Origin: Pseudoalteromonas sp. DL-6
GTDB taxonomy: Bacteria > Pseudomonadota > Gammaproteobacteria > Enterobacterales > Alteromonadaceae
DNA length: 64,000 nt
Assembly: GCF_004328665.1 (NCBI RefSeq)
Contig: NZ_CP019770.1
Location: 3,148,501 to 3,212,500, forward strand
Reading direction: 5' to 3'
Each line of letters begins with the position of its first letter. The first letter of the stretch is position 1. The position numbers and the translations under genes are program-made. Under the pieces are notes generated by a model. That model was not told where the DNA came from and did no database searches. It worked only from the letters and a program-made list of their open reading frames with translations. Positions 9,495-18,367 of the stretch are shown here, one piece after another.

Positions 9495-9700
9495 TCCTCA
9501 GCTGCAGCGGCTACTTTATAGCTGATCAAAAATATAATACCTAACACCAGCGGCATGGGTGCAGCGATATAACCAAAGGTATCAGAGTTTGCAAAACTCG
9601 CACCCGCTAAGTGCGCAACTAATCCAACAACAAACGCGACCAAAGCAATACCAATAACGATGAGTTCAGCTTTATTCTCTTTACGTGTTTTAGCTTCCAT
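9491..9700 (-). CDS. Small two-helix membrane protein, unknown function
   Basis: A protein of about 69 residues: a charged N-terminus (MEAKTRKENK) and two hydrophobic segments (LIVIGIALVAFVVGLVAHLAG and AAPMPLVLGIIFLISYKVAAAA). I choose ATG 9700 because GGAGAG stands seven bases upstream; the frame could start at 9715 with five more residues. The last four bases overlap the end of the convergent hydrolase. I do not recognise the family. Confidence 0.6.
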   Translation of the reverse strand: MEAKTRKENKAELIVIGIALVAFVVGLVAHLAGASFANSDTFGYIAAPMPLVLGIIFLISYKVAAAAED

Positions 9701-10099
9701 TATTTCTCTCCGCATCTAATCAAGTAGCCCCTTAACTTAATAAAGTGCTCTCTATCAAGTTGGGTTATATTGATTATGCGCTTTACTTATGCGTGTTTTT
9801 TGACCTAAATCAATAAATAAAATAACTCTCTGCTACGCCTATCAAAAGCTTGTTTTAGATCATATTTTGTACTCACAAAATAAACAATTTCGCTGCTCAA
9901 GGTAGTATTTTTATAAACACAACCCATATCTATGAAATGGCGTTAGTTAATTTATTTATAAAATCACAGATACGCTGATAGCTTTTAGCTATGGCATCAA
10001 TATGTATAAACGATTTTATTCATAGACGATTATGAGCAATACTTATTTTACTGAGCAATATGTGAAAATTCATAAAAACGGTTATTTAAGGAGCAAGGT
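9701..10099. other. Intergenic region, no gene seen
   Basis: About 400 AT-rich bases between the small membrane gene and dps. There is no convincing open frame, RNA or repeat. It should contain the dps promoter. I could not pick a reliable -10/-35 pair or an OxyR or Fur box by eye. Confidence 0.5.
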
Positions 10100-10573
10100 A
10101 TGTCGCAAGTAAATGCAATTGGTTTAAACAGTACAAAAAGTGAAGATATTATTAAGTCACTGAATACGCTTTTAAGCAGCTATCAAATTCAATATATGAA
10201 TGCCCGCGGATTTCACTGGAATATTAAAGGCCGAAACTTTTTTGAATTACATTTAAAGTTTGAAGAAATTTATAACTTACTACTGTTAAAAGTCGATGAA
10301 ATCGCAGAACGTATTCTAACGCTTGATGGTGCACCGCTGCATGCGTTTTCAGATTACTTAGAAGTAAGTGAAATTAAAGAAGCAAAAGGGATCAGCGATG
10401 GCGTTACCGCTGTTGAAAACTTACTTGCCGGATACAGCAGCTTAATCAAAATGCAGCGCGATATTCTTGCACAAGCCGCTGAAGCGGATGATGAAGGTAC
10501 CGCGTCATTAATGAGTGATTATATTAAAGAACAAGAAAAGCTAGTGTGGATGCTAAAAGCCTACCTAGATTAA
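10100..10573 (+). CDS. dps: Dps-family ferritin-like DNA-protection protein
   Basis: A 157-residue miniferritin that forms a dodecamer, oxidises Fe(II) with peroxide and can coat DNA. The inter-subunit ferroxidase signature is visible: His and Asp/Glu in ARGFHWNIKGRNFFELHLKFEE and DEIAERILTLDG. GGAG lies before the ATG. It stands alone, with a terminator directly after it. Confidence 0.93.
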   Translation: MSQVNAIGLNSTKSEDIIKSLNTLLSSYQIQYMNARGFHWNIKGRNFFELHLKFEEIYNLLLLKVDEIAERILTLDGAPLHAFSDYLEVSEIKEAKGISDGVTAVENLLAGYSSLIKMQRDILAQAAEADDEGTASLMSDYIKEQEKLVWMLKAYLD

Positions 10574-10590
10574 GTTATTTTAAAAATAGA

Positions 10591-10618
10591 AAGCCTCAGT
10601 CATTACTGAGGCTTTTTT
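10591..10618 (+). terminator. Terminator after dps
   Basis: AAGCCTCAGT/ACTGAGGCTT hairpin with loop CATT and a T run, 18 bases past the dps stop. Confidence 0.85.
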
Positions 10619-10633
10619 GTCACTGTACTATTA

Positions 10634-12706
10634 CTATGACAATGCGATAAAAAAGGCCATTTCTAGTGCTTTTTCTTCTAAGCTTTTGAAGCGCCCAGAT
10701 GCACCACCATGCCCTGCATCCATATCGGTTTTAAACACTAAAATATTATCATCGGTTTTATATTCACGCATTTTAGCCACCCACTTCATTGGCTCCCAAT
10801 ATTGTACTTGCGAGTCATGCAAGCCGGTTGTTACCAATATATTGGGGTAGTGTTGTGCACTAATATTGTCATACGGTGAGTACGCTTTAATAATATCGTA
10901 AAAATCAGGGTCATTTGGATTACCCCATTCGTCATACTCATTTGTTGTAAGCGGTATGCTTTCATCCAACATAGTGGTGAGCACATCTAAAAATGGCACA
11001 TGGCAACCCATACCGCAGTAGAGTTCGGGTGCTTGGTTTGCTACGGCTCCCATTAATAAACCACCCGCGCTGCCTCCCGATGCAAATACTTTATTTTTAT
11101 CTGCATAACCTTGTTCGGTAAGTGATTTGGTTATATCTATAAAGTCATTAAAGCTATTTTGTTTATGCTGCTTTTTACCGTGTTCGTACCATGAACGCCC
11201 TAGCATTTCGCTACCACGCACATGCGCAATTGCATAAACAAAGCCACGGTCGAGTAAGCTAAGTGACGTACTCGAAAAGCTTGGATCTATGGTGATACCA
11301 TACGCGCCATAACCATATTGAAACAACGGATTTGAGCCATCTTTTTTAAAGCTATCTTTACGATATACCAACGACACCGGCACTTTTACCCCCTCTCGAG
11401 CGCTGACCATAAGTCGCTCTGACTGGTAGTCTCCTGCGTTAAAATCACCGAGTACTTTTTGTTGTTTAAGTAAGGTTTTTTCGCCTGTGGTTAAATCAAC
11501 ATTATAGAGCGAACCTGGCGTTGTTAAGCTTGAATAGTAAATGCGCGCATGAGCTACATTTGGTTCTGGGTTCATGGCAATAGCAGCGTAATAGCAAGGA
11601 TCATCAAACTCAAGGTTCATTCGCTCAGCGTTTTTATTAACCACAACAAAGCGGGCTTGCCCTTGTTCGCGCTCGCTAAGCACTAAAAAGTCGTTAAATA
11701 GTTCAACGCCTTCTAATAATACATTTTCACGGTGAGGGGTATGTGTTTGCCACTGGCTTTTATCCGCTATGGTATCGCTTGTCGCAATCATTAGTCGGAA
11801 GTTTTTAGCCTGCCAGTTAGTCACTATATAAAAAGTATCACCAAGCTTATCGATATCAAATTCATGCCCCTCTTCACGCGGCATTAAAGCAGTAAACTCG
11901 CCTTGAGGCTGATTGGCATCCAGTATCCACATGTCGTTAGTTTCTGTACTCGCTAAATCAATAATAATTAAGCTTTCATCACGACTTTTACCTAAGCCCA
12001 TAAAAAAGCTGCTGTCTTGCTCTTCGTATACCAGCACATCTTGGTGTTGCTCAGTCCCTAGCTCATGTCTAAAAACTTGATAACCTAATAAGGTTTTTAA
12101 ATCCTTTTTTACATAAAATACGGTTTTATTGTCGTTCGCCCAAACAACTTGCCCCTCGGTAATCTCGAGTACATCGTCGAGCATTTTATTGCTGCTTAAA
12201 TCTTTAAATCGAACTGTGTAAATACGTCTGCCGTCAGTATCTTCAGAATATGCCATTAATTGCTCATTGGGACTCAGCGCCACTTCCCCTAGCTCATAAA
12301 ACTCATAGCCGTTGGCAAGTTCATTTACATCAAGTAGTAACGCTTTATTAGCCATTGCCATACTGCTACTGCGATAATGGCGTGCATATTCATCATCTCC
12401 GCGAACCTCTGAGTGATACCAATACTGGCCATCTTTGACCGGTACGGTGTTGTCGTCTTTTACAATACGCCCTTTAAGCTCTTCAAATAGTGTATTTTGT
12501 AATGGCTTAATGTCGGCTAATTGCTCATCACAATAGGCGTTTTCTTGTGCTAAATGCGCGAGTATTTCGGCATTTTGTCGTTCATCATCACGCATCCAAT
12601 AATAATCATCACTGCGTGTTTTTGCGTGAGTAGTAAGCGCATGAGGTTGCTTTTTAGCAATAGGAAAATTAGGCAATAAGCTTAAAGAATAATCAGAAGA
12701 AGACAC
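10634..12706 (-). CDS. ptrB: Oligopeptidase B (protease II), S9 family
   Basis: A 690-residue cytoplasmic prolyl-oligopeptidase-family serine peptidase that cleaves after basic residues in short peptides. The N-terminal part is a beta-propeller (DDYYWMRDDERQNAEIL near residue 33, then blade repeats). The C-terminal catalytic domain shows Ser546 in GGSAGG, Asp631 in GLHDSQV and His666 in DAGHGG. Length and spacing match E. coli PtrB. No signal peptide. Confidence 0.93.
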   Translation of the reverse strand: MSSSDYSLSLLPNFPIAKKQPHALTTHAKTRSDDYYWMRDDERQNAEILAHLAQENAYCDEQLADIKPLQNTLFEELKGRIVKDDNTVPVKDGQYWYHSEVRGDDEYARHYRSSSMAMANKALLLDVNELANGYEFYELGEVALSPNEQLMAYSEDTDGRRIYTVRFKDLSSNKMLDDVLEITEGQVVWANDNKTVFYVKKDLKTLLGYQVFRHELGTEQHQDVLVYEEQDSSFFMGLGKSRDESLIIIDLASTETNDMWILDANQPQGEFTALMPREEGHEFDIDKLGDTFYIVTNWQAKNFRLMIATSDTIADKSQWQTHTPHRENVLLEGVELFNDFLVLSEREQGQARFVVVNKNAERMNLEFDDPCYYAAIAMNPEPNVAHARIYYSSLTTPGSLYNVDLTTGEKTLLKQQKVLGDFNAGDYQSERLMVSAREGVKVPVSLVYRKDSFKKDGSNPLFQYGYGAYGITIDPSFSSTSLSLLDRGFVYAIAHVRGSEMLGRSWYEHGKKQHKQNSFNDFIDITKSLTEQGYADKNKVFASGGSAGGLLMGAVANQAPELYCGMGCHVPFLDVLTTMLDESIPLTTNEYDEWGNPNDPDFYDIIKAYSPYDNISAQHYPNILVTTGLHDSQVQYWEPMKWVAKMREYKTDDNILVFKTDMDAGHGGASGRFKSLEEKALEMAFFIALS

Positions 12707-12755
12707 AAAAAAACCGCTTAAAAAATAACAATGGCGGCCAGTTTATCATAAAAAT

Positions 12756-12784
12756 AAAAAAGCCCACTCATAGTTGAGTGGGCT
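12756..12784 (-). terminator. Terminator for the GbpA-like gene
   Basis: Stem GCCCACTCA/TGAGTGGGC with the A run on the left, so it terminates leftward (minus-strand) transcription after the gene at 12857. Confidence 0.8.
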
Positions 12785-12856
12785 AAAGCGGTATAAATTC
12801 GATAACTAAAAACTACGTGAATTTTATTGTTGTCGTTATACCTAAGGGAAGTTGAT

Positions 12857-13432
12857 TTACTGTATTTGCTGCCAAGCCATAGTCCAGCTTTCGCCAACTC
12901 CAGGCTCAAACATAGTGTTATGCTCATCTACACGGCAAAACTCGCTAAATGGCCATGCCTTACACTGGTATATATGCCCCGTTTTAGGCTGTAGTACTTT
13001 GGTGCCTGCACTATACATATCGCCATTTTGAGGATAAATTGCATCGTATCCAAGGCTATTTACAGCAATTAATTTTTTATTTTTTTCAGCGCGATTAAAA
13101 TGAACCACCGCGCTACAAATACCACTACTTTCAAGCGCAAATATTTTATTATGCCTATAAGCGACCACTAATCCTTGCTCTGTCATTCTGCCAGCGCACA
13201 CCAGCGGAATATGCATATTAATATGCTCAACCACCAGCAAGCTCCAAGCATGGGGTTCACCCTGCTCTGGGGAGAGTATTTCATATTCAAACGCTAGCTG
13301 AGATAATTCACCATGCTCATCGTAAAAGCTCACACTAACCGTATCACCAACAAATAGCTGGCTATACTGATCGAGCCCAAGACAACCAATAGTTAACCAT
13401 TCTCCACACGTTAATGATGAATGTATAAACAC
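12857..13432 (-). CDS. Orphan GbpA-like C-terminal half (no LPMO domain, no signal peptide)
   Basis: A 191-residue protein with a GTG start. Residues about 10-115 resemble the second domain of the chitin/GlcNAc-binding protein GbpA (VGDTVSVSFYDEHGELSQLAFEY, CAGRMTEQGLVVAYRHN). Residues about 128-191 resemble its chitin-binding C-terminal domain (YPQNGDMYSAGTKVLQPKTG, YQCKAWPFSEFC, FEPGVGESWTMAWQ). The usual N-terminal AA10 lytic polysaccharide monooxygenase and signal peptide are absent. An in-frame TAA at 13442-13444 closes the frame upstream. It could be a 5'-deleted remnant of a secreted colonisation factor or a shortened functional derivative. AGG stands eight bases before the GTG. Confidence 0.7.
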   Translation of the reverse strand: MFIHSSLTCGEWLTIGCLGLDQYSQLFVGDTVSVSFYDEHGELSQLAFEYEILSPEQGEPHAWSLLVVEHINMHIPLVCAGRMTEQGLVVAYRHNKIFALESSGICSAVVHFNRAEKNKKLIAVNSLGYDAIYPQNGDMYSAGTKVLQPKTGHIYQCKAWPFSEFCRVDEHNTMFEPGVGESWTMAWQQIQ

Positions 13433-13650
13433 TGCAACACCTTAAAGAGTCAAACGTCGCCCATATCATATGGCTTACAACAGGCAAACTAGCTCGAAGG
13501 CTAATATGCATTAACTAAAGTATTAGGTTAAAAACCATTGTGTAATACCAATACCGAATGATTGTAATTCGCAATGTTGCAATAATCAAACAAAAGAATG
13601 TAACCAGAATTTAAAAGCAGCACTTAAGTTTACATTCATAAAAATAACAC

Positions 13651-13684
13651 AAAAAAGCCAACCGCTTTAACGGTTGGCTTTTTT
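13651..13684. terminator. Bidirectional terminator after the RND operon
   Basis: AAAAAAGCCAACCG, loop CTTTAA, then CGGTTGGCTTTTTT. It ends the minus-strand efflux operon and is symmetric enough to work in both directions. Confidence 0.85.
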
Positions 13685-13701
13685 ATTCAGCTGGATGCCT
13701 T

Positions 13702-13730
13702 GTCCTGACATGTGTTTACACATTTAGGAC
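13702..13730. other. Imperfect hairpin between RND gene and its terminator
   Basis: GTCCT (13702-13706) pairs with AGGAC (13726-13730), with an inner ATGTG/CACAT stem and loop TTTA. It lies in the transcribed 3' trailer of the efflux operon. The rest of the region 13433-13751 has no gene. The hairpin may be an element end or an mRNA-stability structure; I cannot decide. Confidence 0.35.
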
Positions 13731-13751
13731 GGGGCAGGGTGATATATAATA

Positions 13752-16700
13752 CTAACTCACACTCACCTTTTTACTTGTAAATGGGCGTTTAAACAGCGCC
13801 CCTATGTCAGTTAAAATAATGTACAAGCACGGCACCAAAATAAGGGTGATCAGTGTTGCAAACATAACCGCAAAACCAAGTGCTACCGCCATCGGTATTA
13901 CAAATTTAGCTTGTAAACTAGTTTCAAACATAATCGGTAATACGCCAGCAAAGGTAGTTATTGAGGTAAGTAGTATGGGTCTAAAGCGGGCGCAGCCAGC
14001 CTCAATAACGGCATCTTTTATACTAATACCCGCGCGACGCGCCTGATTAATAAAATCAGTCATTACTAATGAGTCATTAATAACAACCCCTGCAGCAGCA
14101 ATTAAACCAAAGCCCGACATTAAGCTAATATCTAAACCAAACCAAAAATGTCCCCATATTGCACCCGTTAAACTAAATGGAATAACCGACATTACAATTA
14201 AAGGCTGCGAGTAACTTTTTAGTGGCACAGCCAACAAAATGTAAACCAAAATCATCCCGCCAGCAAAAAATAGCAATTGCTCATTAGCTTGCGCTTGCTG
14301 CTCCTCAATGGCACCACCTAGTTCTGACTTAACACTGGGGTATTCATCTTGTAGTTGTGGCAATAGGTTTTCTTTTACTTGCTTAACCACTTCACCCGGC
14401 TCAATTACTTCTTCATCTATATTGCCGTAAACATACACGGTACGATAACCACCTTCACGACGAATATAACTGATACCCGGTGTTTCTGTTAGTTCAACCA
14501 CATCGCCCAACAACACTTCTCGCCCTTGTGGCGTAGTAACAACTGCATGTTTAAGTGACGAGAACGCTTCACGGGTAAGCTTAGGATAACGCACCATCAC
14601 TCGCACTTCTTCACCGCGGCGAATAACGCGCTGTGCTTCGCCACCGTAAAAGCTTGCCCCCACCTGGTTAGCAATTGATGCCAAGTCTAATCCTAGGTCA
14701 TAGGCAACTGGCTTTAAGCTCATTTGTACTTCTTTGCTAGCAGGATCAATCGTTGAACTGATATCAAATAAGCCTTCTTGCTGCTGCAATAGTTGAATAA
14801 AGCGACGCCCGGCTTCATTGAGGGTATCTATATCAGAGCCAAACAATAGGTAACCAAATTCACCGTTACCGCCGCCACCTCCACCGCCAACATCATCTTG
14901 TATAGTTAACGACTTAACCCCCGCGATATTAGGCATCGCTTCACGCCAGCGGCGCGACAGCTCAAAGGCATTATATGGACGTAAATCTTCGTCAACCAAT
15001 GGCGCTAAAATTTGCGCTTCGGTTCGACCTTGGTTAAATACCAATACATCACGCACCATTTTATGGCCATCTTCACGCGCTGTTTGTTTATCAACCTCAA
15101 GTACCATAGCTTCTATTTGGCGTATCGCGTTAATGGTTTGGATGTCTGATACATTATCATTCATTTCAACATTAATTTGCGGGAAGTCATGCGGCACTTT
15201 AGGTGACGGGATCATTCTTACCTGATTAGACGAGATTAACGCAAAAGTAAAAATTAACAGCGCAATAAAGCTAAATAACACCGTCCAGCGCCATTTGATA
15301 CAATTAATAATAAACTGCCTATAAGGCCCATTTACAAAGCCAAAAAAGCGCTTATTAAAACGTGCCCGCCAGCCATTAGGGTTTATAGGTGAAAAGTGAG
15401 TATGCGCAATATGCGCTGGTAGTATTAGCTTAGATTCTATTAAGCTAAATATTAAACATAAAATAACTACCACTGAAATACCATAAAAGAAGGCACTTTC
15501 AGGTCCACTTGAAAGTGTAAATGGCGCAAATACCGCAATGGTTGTGAGTACTCCGAAGGTCGCCGGGGTGGCAACTCGTTTTGCGCCATTCACTACATTG
15601 ACAACACCGCCGCCTTTTTTCTCTATTTCGGTGTAGGCGCTTTCACCTATGACTATGGCGTCGTCCACCACAATCCCCAATACCATAATAAAGGCAAACA
15701 AAGACACAATATTAATCGTGATGCCAAATAATGGCATCAACATCATCGCCCCTAAAAAACATACCGGTAAACCAATCATTACCCACAGTGCCAGCTTAAA
15801 ACGTAAAAACAATGAAAGCATAATGGCAACTAAAATAGCCCCTTGAAACAAGTTAGCTTTCATCATATCTAAGCGTGCATTAAGGTAGTATGTCATGTCC
15901 ATTAATGGCTCTAAACGCACACCCAATGGCAGCTCTTTATTTTTTTGGTCCATGTAGGCTTTAACAGAATCGGCCACCGGAATAATATTTTGCTCTTCGG
16001 TGGCTTTAACCGATAAATAAACCGCATTTTCGCCGTTAAATTTAAAGTAGCGCTCACCTTCAACAAACTGATCTTTAATAATCGCAATATCTTGTAGCAA
16101 CACCTTGGCACCATTGGCGCCAATTTTTACCGGAATTTGCCTAAACTCTTCACCAGAATAAAACTGATTTTCTACTCGAACTGAAATAACGCCAGCATCC
16201 GTTTTTAATTGTCCGGCTGAAAAATTAGCCGAATAGCGACGTACCGCATTTGCTACATCCGATAAAGTTAAATTATATTGGCGAAGTGTGTCTGGCTCTA
16301 TTTCTATGGCAATTTCATCCAATGGCACATCGTTTACCACTAAAGATACATTCGATAGCTGTAATAGTTCGTCTTCAACCTGGTTCGCTATTGGCTTGAG
16401 CTCATTTAACGGTAAATCGGCAACTAATGTCATACCAATTACATCTTGGCGAAACTCTATTTGGCTAATGGTGACCGGTTCCATTCCCGCAGGAAAAGTC
16501 GCAATACCATCAACTCGCAGTTTTACTTTATCGAGTACGTCGGTAAGTTCTGCGTCGGTGTTAATTTCAAGGCTGGCAGAACCGCCATTACGAAATGCGC
16601 GATACACCCCTTTTTTAATTTCGGTAATATCTTTTAACGACTCTTCTATTTTTATTAAGATACTTTCTTCAATTTCTTGAGGCGACGCCCCTGGGTAATT

Positions 16701-16883
16701 TGCATTTACAGTAATATAGTTAACTTCTATATTCGGGAACATTTGTCGCTGAATAGTAAAATAGCTTATAAGCCCCATTACAATGATAAAAAACATCATC
16801 AAATTGGCAGCAACAGAGTTGTTAGCAAAATAAGCAATTAACCCTGTTTGTTTACTGGTATTGGGTTGCTCTGTGTTATTCAT
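13752..16883 (-). CDS. RND efflux transporter permease (AcrB/HAE1-like)
   Basis: A 1043-residue inner-membrane proton-driven pump with the twofold RND architecture. TM1 is near residues 24-45, the first periplasmic domain follows, TM2-6 are near 340-480 (including LGIVVDDAIVIGESAY with the conserved Asp pair), the second periplasmic domain is at about 565-870, and TM8-12 end at FVMFATLITLILVP. A run of six glycines lies in a loop of the second periplasmic domain. The membrane-fusion gene is directly upstream, 13 bases away. No outer-membrane factor is encoded nearby, so it probably recruits a TolC encoded elsewhere. The substrate is unknown. Confidence 0.92.
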   Translation of the reverse strand: MNNTEQPNTSKQTGLIAYFANNSVAANLMMFFIIVMGLISYFTIQRQMFPNIEVNYITVNANYPGASPQEIEESILIKIEESLKDITEIKKGVYRAFRNGGSASLEINTDAELTDVLDKVKLRVDGIATFPAGMEPVTISQIEFRQDVIGMTLVADLPLNELKPIANQVEDELLQLSNVSLVVNDVPLDEIAIEIEPDTLRQYNLTLSDVANAVRRYSANFSAGQLKTDAGVISVRVENQFYSGEEFRQIPVKIGANGAKVLLQDIAIIKDQFVEGERYFKFNGENAVYLSVKATEEQNIIPVADSVKAYMDQKNKELPLGVRLEPLMDMTYYLNARLDMMKANLFQGAILVAIMLSLFLRFKLALWVMIGLPVCFLGAMMLMPLFGITINIVSLFAFIMVLGIVVDDAIVIGESAYTEIEKKGGGVVNVVNGAKRVATPATFGVLTTIAVFAPFTLSSGPESAFFYGISVVVILCLIFSLIESKLILPAHIAHTHFSPINPNGWRARFNKRFFGFVNGPYRQFIINCIKWRWTVLFSFIALLIFTFALISSNQVRMIPSPKVPHDFPQINVEMNDNVSDIQTINAIRQIEAMVLEVDKQTAREDGHKMVRDVLVFNQGRTEAQILAPLVDEDLRPYNAFELSRRWREAMPNIAGVKSLTIQDDVGGGGGGGNGEFGYLLFGSDIDTLNEAGRRFIQLLQQQEGLFDISSTIDPASKEVQMSLKPVAYDLGLDLASIANQVGASFYGGEAQRVIRRGEEVRVMVRYPKLTREAFSSLKHAVVTTPQGREVLLGDVVELTETPGISYIRREGGYRTVYVYGNIDEEVIEPGEVVKQVKENLLPQLQDEYPSVKSELGGAIEEQQAQANEQLLFFAGGMILVYILLAVPLKSYSQPLIVMSVIPFSLTGAIWGHFWFGLDISLMSGFGLIAAAGVVINDSLVMTDFINQARRAGISIKDAVIEAGCARFRPILLTSITTFAGVLPIMFETSLQAKFVIPMAVALGFAVMFATLITLILVPCLYIILTDIGALFKRPFTSKKVSVS

Positions 16884-16896
16884 AACTCACCCTACC

Positions 16897-18075
16897 TTAA
16901 AGCTTTTCAGTAGATGCGTTTTCTGCTGCATCTGTACTTTTAGTCTCTGTTAAACCGGCTATTTTTACTGCCATCCCTTTTTGTGGATATTCTGGCAAGG
17001 TAGTAACAAGCTTGTCGTTGGCTTGTAAGCCATCGCTAATATAAAAATATTCACCTTCTTCACGAATTACTTTTACCTTTCGCGGCTCTAATTGCTGCTC
17101 ATCATTAACTATCCACACGGTTTGATTATTTACGAGCTCTTGCGGTAAGCGATAAATATTATTGAGCATAGTACCGGCAAAGTTTACCTGTACATAAGTA
17201 CCAAACTTAATTGCAGGCTGCTGATTAGTAAGCCCATAAGGGTCTTCAATTCTAACCACTAGGCTGCTCATACGGGTGGCGTTATCTACAATCCCTAAAT
17301 CGCGGTCTATCACGGCTTGGCGAGTAAACCCATTTAACCCTGTTTTAATAACCGTTGCGGTTATCCCTTTAACGCGATCAGGTAAAAACACACTGTCAAA
17401 ACCAGCAATAGGAATAATCACTTCACCTGTTTCAATATTATTAAGCTCAGCCACTTGAGCGCCCATGCTGACAAACTGACCTACACCTACGTTGCGACTC
17501 ACCACTAATGCATCATAAGGCGCGCTCACTTCACAATTGTCTAAGTCACGCTGCGCTCGTTTTAATGCAGCTTGTGCTGACTTAACCGAAGCCTGTGCAC
17601 TCAATACTTGTGGTTTGCGTAAAAATAAGTCAGTGCGTGCTTTATTAGGAAAACGTTTTGCTTCATCTTCAGCTACTTGAGCCTGAGCCTGCTCTTCTAT
17701 AAGCGTAGCTTGAGCGCGGGCAAGTTCAGCTTCAGCTTGCAATACCGCAGCCTCGTAGTTATCTTTTTCAATAGTAAATAAGGTTTCGCCGCGACCCACA
17801 ACACCACCCGCCACAAAGCTTGGATGCCAGCTGACGACTTCACCTGACACTTGCGCTGAAAGTTGGGTATTTTCTAGTGGCTGCACTTCACCATAGCTAT
17901 TAATGATGACTTGATGATCGTTAGCAGCAACAGCTTCAACCTGTACAGTTGGACGAGTGTCTATGACTTCTTTTTTATCTGACTCTTTTGCAATCGCATT
18001 AATTGCAGCAAAACCAACCACACCTAATGCCAGTGCTACGAATGGAAAAACCCATCTAAGTACATTACCTTGCAT
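16897..18075 (-). CDS. RND efflux periplasmic adaptor (membrane fusion protein)
   Basis: A 392-residue adaptor linking the RND pump to an outer-membrane channel. One N-terminal anchor helix (WVFPFVALALGVVGFAAINAI) is followed by a lipoyl half-motif (SAQVSGEVVSWH), a coiled-coil hairpin of about 70 residues rich in Ala/Gln/Glu (about 105-180), the second lipoyl half (CEVSAPYDALVVSRNVGVGQFV) and a beta-barrel domain. It is first in a two-gene operon with the permease. No regulator gene adjoins it. Confidence 0.92.
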   Translation of the reverse strand: MQGNVLRWVFPFVALALGVVGFAAINAIAKESDKKEVIDTRPTVQVEAVAANDHQVIINSYGEVQPLENTQLSAQVSGEVVSWHPSFVAGGVVGRGETLFTIEKDNYEAAVLQAEAELARAQATLIEEQAQAQVAEDEAKRFPNKARTDLFLRKPQVLSAQASVKSAQAALKRAQRDLDNCEVSAPYDALVVSRNVGVGQFVSMGAQVAELNNIETGEVIIPIAGFDSVFLPDRVKGITATVIKTGLNGFTRQAVIDRDLGIVDNATRMSSLVVRIEDPYGLTNQQPAIKFGTYVQVNFAGTMLNNIYRLPQELVNNQTVWIVNDEQQLEPRKVKVIREEGEYFYISDGLQANDKLVTTLPEYPQKGMAVKIAGLTETKSTDAAENASTEKL

Positions 18076-18367
18076 TTATTTATTACTCCCAAATTTCTAT
18101 TAGCATCATAATACCAAAGCTTGTTGAAACATTAACGTGACATTTGTAAGCAACTGTTACAAAAAAAAGCATTTTTTATGCTTCTTCAGCTTCTATTAAA
18201 TGCTTAAATTAAAGCTCGTTAAGTGTAGTAAAATGGTTTGTTACAAATTTTTACCATTATAAATCATAAAGCTAATCACTTTTTGTTAGTATTTAGTAAC
18301 GATACTGTGCGAAACAGCATGATATTACGTACAGTAAAATTACATTAACAACTACAAAAGACAAACT

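Noticed and set aside
13433..13751. Hidden 5' part (LPMO domain) of the GbpA-like gene
   Set aside because: The upstream frames contain stops and no LPMO-like histidine-brace sequence; only a terminator and hairpin are there.
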